A DNA stretch of 64,000 bases, from assembly GCF_000282635.1 (NCBI RefSeq), contig NZ_AKIW01000013.1:97520-161519 (forward strand), read 5' to 3'. How positions within the stretch are numbered: the stretch's first letter is position 1; each line of letters starts with the position of its first letter. Below the pieces are notes generated by a model that did not search any database, was not told the origin of the DNA, and saw nothing but the letters and a program-made list of their open reading frames with translations. Below are positions 61,415-64,000 of the stretch, one piece after another. This stretch comes from Variovorax sp. CF313 (GTDB lineage Bacteria > Pseudomonadota > Gammaproteobacteria > Burkholderiales > Burkholderiaceae_C). Both the position numbers and the translations under genes were made by a program.

Positions 61415-62758
61415 TCAGCCCCTGTTGCGCCCCAGTGCGCTGGCTGGAAGTGCCACAAGCATGAGCAATGCCGACAGCACCAGCGCCCCGCTCAGCACAT
61501 ACAGGCTGGCGGCGAACCCGCCCGTCAGCGTCTTGAACGCGCCGACCATCATCGGCGCCACCAGCCCTGCGCTGCCGCCGATGGTGCTGATGAGCGCGAT
61601 GCCCGCGGCCGCGGCGCTCTTCGACATGAAATTGCCGGGCACCGACCAGAGCACGGTGAACGCGGCGGAAATGCCCATGGCCGCCAGTGCCAGGCACAGC
61701 ACGGCGGCGAAGGCGTTGTGCATGAACAGCGTGGTCAGCGCCAGCCCGGCCGCGCCCACCACCGCGCTCAGTGCGAAATGCCAGCGGCGCTCCTTGTGCC
61801 GGTCCGAATGCCGCCCGACGACGATGTTGGCCGCGATGCCCGCCACCGCCGGAACGACCGAATAGAAGCCGATCTGCAGCACGCTGAGCCCCATCGACTT
61901 CAGGATCGTGGGCTGCCAGAACGACAGCGCATAGATGCCGAGGATGATCAGGAACGACATGAAGCCGATCAGCCACACCCGGGCGTCGCGCATCGCCGCG
62001 CCGAAGGTGTGGCGCCCGGTGGCGCCATTGGCGGCCTGGTCTTCGGCCAGCAGGCGCGCCACGCGCTGCTTCTGCGCTGGCGACAGCCAGGCCGCCTGCG
62101 ACGGGCTGTTCGACAGCCAGCGGAAAGCCGCCACGCCGAGCAGCACGCTCGGAATCCCTTCGAGCAGGAACAGCCACTGCCAGCCGCGCAGCGACAGCAC
62201 GCCGTCGAGATACGTCATCGTGAGCCCTGCGATGGGCCCCGCCACGATGGGCGCGGCGCCGAAGGCCATGAAGAACAGCGCGGTGGCCTGCGCGCGGCGG
62301 TGTGAGGGGAACCACAGCGTCAGGTAGAACAGCACCCCCGGCGCGAAGCCGGCCTCGAACACGCCGATGAGAAAGCGCAGCACATAGAAGTGCGTGGGCG
62401 TGGTCGCGAACATCATCGCCGCCGACGCCAGCCCCCACAGGCCCATGATGCGCAGCAGGGTCGCGCGCGCACCGATCTTCGCGAGCATCAGGTTGCTCGG
62501 AATCTCGAACACCGCATAGCCGATGAAGAAGATGCCCGCGCCCAGGCCGAACACCGCGTCGCTGAAGCCGAGCTGGTCCTTCATCTGCAGCTGCGCGTAG
62601 CCCACGTTGGTGCGGTCGAGGTAGTTCAGCACGTAGCAGGCGCACAGCAGCGGCATCAGGCGCCAGGTGATCCTGCGGAAGAGCGCGGCGTCGTCGCGAG
62701 CGGCGGTATCTGCTGCCGGGGTGCGCGCATCCGCTGCGTCGAGGGTGGCGGTGTTCAT
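61415..62758 (-). CDS. MFS transporter, anion:cation symporter (ACS) type
   Basis: 447 residues, twelve membrane helices. Features of the phthalate/tartrate/glucarate permease branch are clear: LMPLLCACYVLNYLDRTNVGYAQL (in part NYLDRTNVGYA), LMLAKIGARATLLRIMGLWG, and PGVLFYLTLWFPSHRRAQATA. These import organic acid anions with a proton. It follows the beta-lactamase-fold gene by 36 bp on the same strand, so the two probably serve one uptake-and-hydrolysis route. Substrate unknown. Confidence 0.93.
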   Translation of the reverse strand: MNTATLDAADARTPAADTAARDDAALFRRITWRLMPLLCACYVLNYLDRTNVGYAQLQMKDQLGFSDAVFGLGAGIFFIGYAVFEIPSNLMLAKIGARATLLRIMGLWGLASAAMMFATTPTHFYVLRFLIGVFEAGFAPGVLFYLTLWFPSHRRAQATALFFMAFGAAPIVAGPIAGLTMTYLDGVLSLRGWQWLFLLEGIPSVLLGVAAFRWLSNSPSQAAWLSPAQKQRVARLLAEDQAANGATGRHTFGAAMRDARVWLIGFMSFLIILGIYALSFWQPTILKSMGLSVLQIGFYSVVPAVAGIAANIVVGRHSDRHKERRWHFALSAVVGAAGLALTTLFMHNAFAAVLCLALAAMGISAAFTVLWSVPGNFMSKSAAAAGIALISTIGGSAGLVAPMMVGAFKTLTGGFAASLYVLSGALVLSALLMLVALPASALGRNRG

Positions 62759-62794
62759 CGTGTGTCTCCTTCTGTTGTTCCTGCCCGAGATGCT

Positions 62795-63868
62795 TCAGGC
62801 GACCGTGGGCGTGCCGAAGCTTGTCTCGCCCCACAGGTGGCTGGCCGGCGCACCCGGAAACAGCCAGTGCGGCGAGCATTCGGCCGACGGCACCACGTTG
62901 CTGAACCCGTGCGAGGACGAGGTGCCGGCGAGGGTCTTCTCCAGCACCATCGACAGGTACTGGTCGTTGCTGCCCTCCTGCGTGTTGCCGTTGAGGATCA
63001 CCTCCGCGCCAGTGGCCTGCACGTAGCGGCGGATGCCGTTGTGCCGCGACTGCAAAGGCGCCCAGCTGTCGGCTGCCACGCCGTTCTCGCTGCTCACACG
63101 CAGGCCGTCGCCGGTGCGGTAGACCAGCGAATGGTTGCCCTCGGTGTGGCCCGGCGTGTGCACCAGAGCGAGCCCGCGGCCCAGCTGGATGCTGCCGTCG
63201 AAGGCGACGATGCGTTCGGCCGGCACGCCGTCGAGGCCGCGCGGGCAGTACCACTCGGCCTGTATCGGCAGCAGGCCCTGCACGTTCGCGAGCTCCTGGC
63301 GGTGCACCAGCAGCCTTGCGTTAGGCAGCAGGCCCGGCGCGCCGGCGTTGCCGAGCCAGCGGCGCACGTCCTGCGTGTGCAGGTGGTCGTAGGTGATGTA
63401 GTCGACTTGCTCCGGCGCGATGCCGCAGCTCGCCAGCGCCTGCGGCACGGTCTGGTAGACCGGCGCGATCGCCTTGTGCAGGAACTTCGGCGTCTGCTCG
63501 CTCAGGCGCTTGAAGTAGGGCGTTTCGTTGCCGGCCTCGAAGTCGGCCGGCGTGAACAGCAGCGTGCGCAGGCGGCCCTCGAAGTCGTCGTACTGGATCA
63601 GCACGGTGCGCGCCAGCAGGTGGACCATGTGCGGCTTGAGCAGTTGCTGCGAGTACACGCCGGTAAAGGCGAACCACGCGGGGTACGGAATGCGCAGCAG
63701 GTTGAAGCTGCGCGCAAAGCGCACCGGCGGCGCGTCGAGCAGCCGCTCGCGCAGGCCTTCGGCCCCATGGCGGACGGCGCGCAGGCGATCCTGCGGCATG
63801 GCGGCGTTGCGTGTGCCGTCGAATTCCGGCAGCTGTGCGAAGCCGGTGGGCTCGGGGTCTCGGATCAT
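62795..63868 (-). CDS. Metallo-beta-lactamase-fold hydrolase with atypical motif
   Basis: 357 residues. The fold is supported by TYDHLHTQDVRRWLG, LVHRQELANVQGL, LALVHTPGHTEGNHSLVYRT and the mid-protein MVHLLARTVLIQYDD. The usual metal motif HxHxDH is here HLHTQDV: two His are kept, but the Asp is displaced one position and the third His is missing; PGHTEGNHS keeps the next His. It may hydrolyse a lactone or ester, or bind one metal only. A ~100-residue N-terminal region precedes the domain. It heads a likely two-gene unit with the ACS transporter. Confidence 0.8.
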   Translation of the reverse strand: MIRDPEPTGFAQLPEFDGTRNAAMPQDRLRAVRHGAEGLRERLLDAPPVRFARSFNLLRIPYPAWFAFTGVYSQQLLKPHMVHLLARTVLIQYDDFEGRLRTLLFTPADFEAGNETPYFKRLSEQTPKFLHKAIAPVYQTVPQALASCGIAPEQVDYITYDHLHTQDVRRWLGNAGAPGLLPNARLLVHRQELANVQGLLPIQAEWYCPRGLDGVPAERIVAFDGSIQLGRGLALVHTPGHTEGNHSLVYRTGDGLRVSSENGVAADSWAPLQSRHNGIRRYVQATGAEVILNGNTQEGSNDQYLSMVLEKTLAGTSSSHGFSNVVPSAECSPHWLFPGAPASHLWGETSFGTPTVA

Positions 63869-63942
63869 GGTCGTCTCCTGGAAATGAATGCTTGCTTTTC
63901 GATTCGTTGTGCGTTGTTCGGGGGAGCGGTTGAACTGCCGGC

Positions 63943-63959
63943 ATGAGCAGAGCGCTCAT
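63943..63959. promoter_or_regulatory. Inverted repeat upstream of the hydrolase gene
   Basis: ATGAGC and GCTCAT form a perfect 6 bp inverted repeat with a 5 bp spacer (AGAGC), 75-91 bp upstream of the 63868 start. It could be an operator for a regulator encoded beyond the right edge. The signal is short and may be chance. Confidence 0.35.
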
Positions 63960-63968
63960 CGTGCGCAG

Positions 63969-64000
63969 GGCACCGAGTGCTCCCCGCAGCGAAATAAAGG
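63969..64000 (+). repeat. Repeat C, copy 2 (runs to the window edge)
   Basis: CACCGAGTGCTCCCCGCAGC and then GAAATAAAGG resembles 29946-29978, sharing CACCG, GTGCTCCCC and GCGAA at the same spacing. It lies in the 132 bp between the hydrolase start and the right edge; its end is outside the window. Confidence 0.45.

Noticed and set aside
61172..61458. Short overlapping open frames in the 433 bp gap before the MFS gene
   Set aside because: Several frames of 60-80 codons exist on both strands with no family resemblance or ribosome-binding site; typical high-GC noise.

Overview
The window is a high-GC, gene-dense chromosomal segment of a betaproteobacterium. Gene content and protein style (Entner-Doudoroff genes, many LysR/GntR/TetR regulators, ABC solute importers, an RhlE helicase with a glycine-rich tail, intergenic GC-rich repeats) point to the Comamonadaceae, most like Variovorax; this is inferred from remembered family resemblance, not from a search. 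I see no tRNA, rRNA, CRISPR array, insertion sequence, prophage or replication origin. About 68 protein genes are supported.

Layout. 1-2.2 kb: end of a rhodanese-like gene, an isoaspartyl-methyltransferase-like gene and its TetR regulator, divergent from msrA. 2.2-4.9 kb: a His-rich small protein and a ZnuD-like TonB receptor, closed by an inverted pair of repeats. 4.9-10.8 kb: an AEC transporter, an OmpA-type lipoprotein pair, pdxH, a MobA-like transferase, an overlapping chaC-sodC pair and a small OmpA-domain protein. 11-14.3 kb: Entner-Doudoroff operon edd-eda plus a HAD hydrolase, with repeat A inside it. 14.3-16 kb: DUF1697, gloA and a GST. 16.1-19.7 kb: an FbpABC-type iron(III) importer with a candidate Fur box. 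19.7-21.9 kb: a SARP-like regulator and a DUF4242 protein. 22-26.9 kb: LysR, thioesterase, MarR, MFS and MATE genes around a double-palindrome control region. 27.1-37 kb: a sugar-acid locus (IlvD/Edd-type dehydratase, dgoK, dgoA, class II aldolase; divergent FadR-type regulator and a complete sugar ABC importer).

37-42 kb: a nuclease-fold hydrolase, rhlE and ettA. 42-43 kb: a MerR regulator overlapping a carboxymuconolactone-decarboxylase-like gene. 43-47.2 kb: P1 peptidase, orphan TAXI solute-binding protein and fused pabB-pabC-type gene. 47.2-48.5 kb: an amino-acid-oxidase-type flavoprotein. 48.5-53.2 kb: a six-gene periplasmic copper-handling cluster. 53.3-55.1 kb: three overlapping genes (DUF1439, phosphodiesterase, unknown). 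55.2-59 kb: a GntR-led polar amino-acid ABC operon, again with repeat A inside. 59-61 kb: secreted proteins of unknown role. 61.4-63.9 kb: an ACS-type MFS transporter and an atypical metallo-beta-lactamase-fold protein.

The strongest unexplained signals are non-coding: a ~100 bp two-hairpin repeat lying in two cases between co-transcribed genes; a 35 bp element at the GntR promoter duplicated 2.3 kb away in a gene-free gap; and two regulator genes (MarR, MerR) whose best promoters sit so close to the ATG that the mRNAs should be leaderless or nearly so.
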